A stretch of DNA of 64,000 nt from an uncultured Mycoplasmatota bacterium (GTDB lineage Bacteria; Bacillota_I; Bacilli_A; RF39; UBA660): NCBI GenBank assembly GCA_900553395.1, contig USDJ01000006.1:1-64000 (forward strand), read 5' to 3'. Made by a program: the position numbers and the translations under genes. Of the stretch, positions 63,454-64,000 are shown piece by piece; position 1 is the stretch's first letter, and each line of letters begins with the position of its first letter. Under the pieces are notes generated by a model. The model did no database searches. It was given only the letters and a program-made list of their open reading frames with translations, and was not told the DNA's origin.

Positions 63454-64000
63454 TTATATTTCTTGTACTACAACTAGTATCATAGGCCTTATTTCTGTCT
63501 CTTTATAAAAATATTTACCTAATTTTTCTCTTATATTAAGTTTTAATTTATTATAATCAATATGGCCTGTTTTAATTTGTTCGTTAATTGCATCAGTAAC
63601 TATTTTTTCTGATTCTTTAATTATGTCAATATTTTCTTTAACATATATAAATCCTCTAGTTACTATGTTAGGCTTATTTATTATTTTCTTAGTTTGTCTA
63701 TCTATATTAGCATTTACAACTACAACTCCACTATCACTTAGCATTTCTCTATCTTTTAAGACAAGATCACCTATATCACCTACTGTTTTACCATCAATTA
63801 AAATATCATCTACTTTAATTGTCTCATCAGTTTCAACTAATTCTCCATCTACAAAACAAGCCACTTCACCATTTAAATTCAAAAGAATATTATCTTCAGA
63901 CATATTTAATCTTTTAGCTAAGATTGCATTTTCAACCTGATCTTTATATTCTCCAATTACTGGAAAATAATACTTAGGTTTCATTAAATTTATCATAAGC
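63454..64000 (-). CDS. Ribonuclease J, C-terminal part (runs off the window)
   Basis: The frame stays open to the window edge and reads LMINLMKPKYYFPVIGEYKD, which is the second beta-CASP segment of RNase J, followed by NIVTRGFIYVKENIDIIKESEK and the C-terminal domain ending EIRPMILVVVQEI. RNase J is a 5'-3' exonuclease and endonuclease of mRNA decay and rRNA maturation in Firmicutes. The metallo-beta-lactamase catalytic half lies beyond 64000, so rnjA and rnjB cannot be told apart. Confidence 0.9.
   Translation of the reverse strand, partial: LMINLMKPKYYFPVIGEYKDQVENAILAKRLNMSEDNILLNLNGEVACFVDGELVETDETIKVDDILIDGKTVGDIGDLVLKDREMLSDSGVVVVNANIDRQTKKIINKPNIVTRGFIYVKENIDIIKESEKIVTDAINEQIKTGHIDYNKLKLNIREKLGKYFYKETEIRPMILVVVQEI

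Noticed and set aside
1..64000. CRISPR arrays and insertion sequences
   Set aside because: I found no regularly spaced direct repeats and no transposase gene. The repeated motifs seen are hairpins, Gly-X-Y codons or GT2 family similarity.
9241..64000. Alternative genetic code with TGA as Trp, as in some wall-less relatives
   Set aside because: TGA ends several clear genes, Trp is encoded by TGG, and the cell has full wall and sporulation genes.

Overview
The window is mostly chromosome of a very AT-rich, Gram-positive, spore-forming member of the Firmicutes (Bacilli or Erysipelotrichia-like, of the type found in animal guts). The evidence is the low G+C, strong AGGAGG and GGTGAT ribosome binding sites, consensus TTGACA/TATAAT promoters, the sporulation genes sigG and spoVAC-spoVAD-spoVAE, a ylmC/ymxH gene, the ftsA-ftsZ-(...)-sigG-ylmC gene order known from Bacillus, and a teichoic-acid-type wall polymer locus. 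I infer the lineage from gene content only; there is no rRNA gene here.

Layout. (1) 1-9245: a visibly more G+C-rich foreign segment, the remnant of a Clostridial-type integrative conjugative element. It carries a two-component system with a 58-aa helix-turn-helix protein, a three-gene MacB-like efflux pump, a lipoprotein, an S11 D,D-carboxypeptidase, an Xre regulator and a CHAP-domain conjugation protein of the CD1108 family. It meets the chromosome at the stop codon of ppdK. (2) 9241-14464: ppdK, a 47-aa AT-hook/membrane protein, spoVAC-D-E, a pilin-like gene and tRNA-Lys. (3) 14616-20693: a four-gene glycan operon with a glycosyltransferase, a ligase-LicD fusion, a nucleotidyltransferase, and a nucleotidyltransferase fused to an ABC exporter. 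(4) 20883-30844: housekeeping genes frr, proS, uvrC, parC and parE, plus a collagen-like spore-surface candidate. (5) 30934-36460: a pilin-like Ig protein, a DUF21-type membrane protein that I think is OapA, an LtaS-like enzyme and a polysaccharide deacetylase. These are preceded by a roughly 611-nt structured noncoding RNA with a perfect promoter and its own terminator, most likely OLE RNA. (6) 36498-54234: a single, tightly packed 15-gene operon for a wall polymer, running from the TagO-like initiator through TagD, a flippase-TagF fusion, glycosyltransferases, a polymerase-GT2 fusion, GtrA/GtrB with two GT-C-like transferases, an Alg13/Alg14 pair and a PIG-L deacetylase to an O-acetylation pair. 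(7) 54370-64000: a glycolipid-type glycosyltransferase, ylmC, a shortened lipid kinase, sigG, fhs, a helical-repeat protein, ftsZ, ftsA and the 3' end of RNase J.

How the parts fit. Several signals point to a compact genome: gene fusions, 1-17 bp gene overlaps, and terminators that contain the stop codon. Sporulation control is readable from the DNA. sigG and spoVAC both have their Shine-Dalgarno sequence buried in a strong stem. A sigma-G-type promoter at spoVAC would start transcription inside that stem and free the site. The items most worth following are the RNA plus OapA-like protein pair at 31.8-36.4 kb and the nucleotidyltransferase-ABC exporter at 14.6-17.5 kb.
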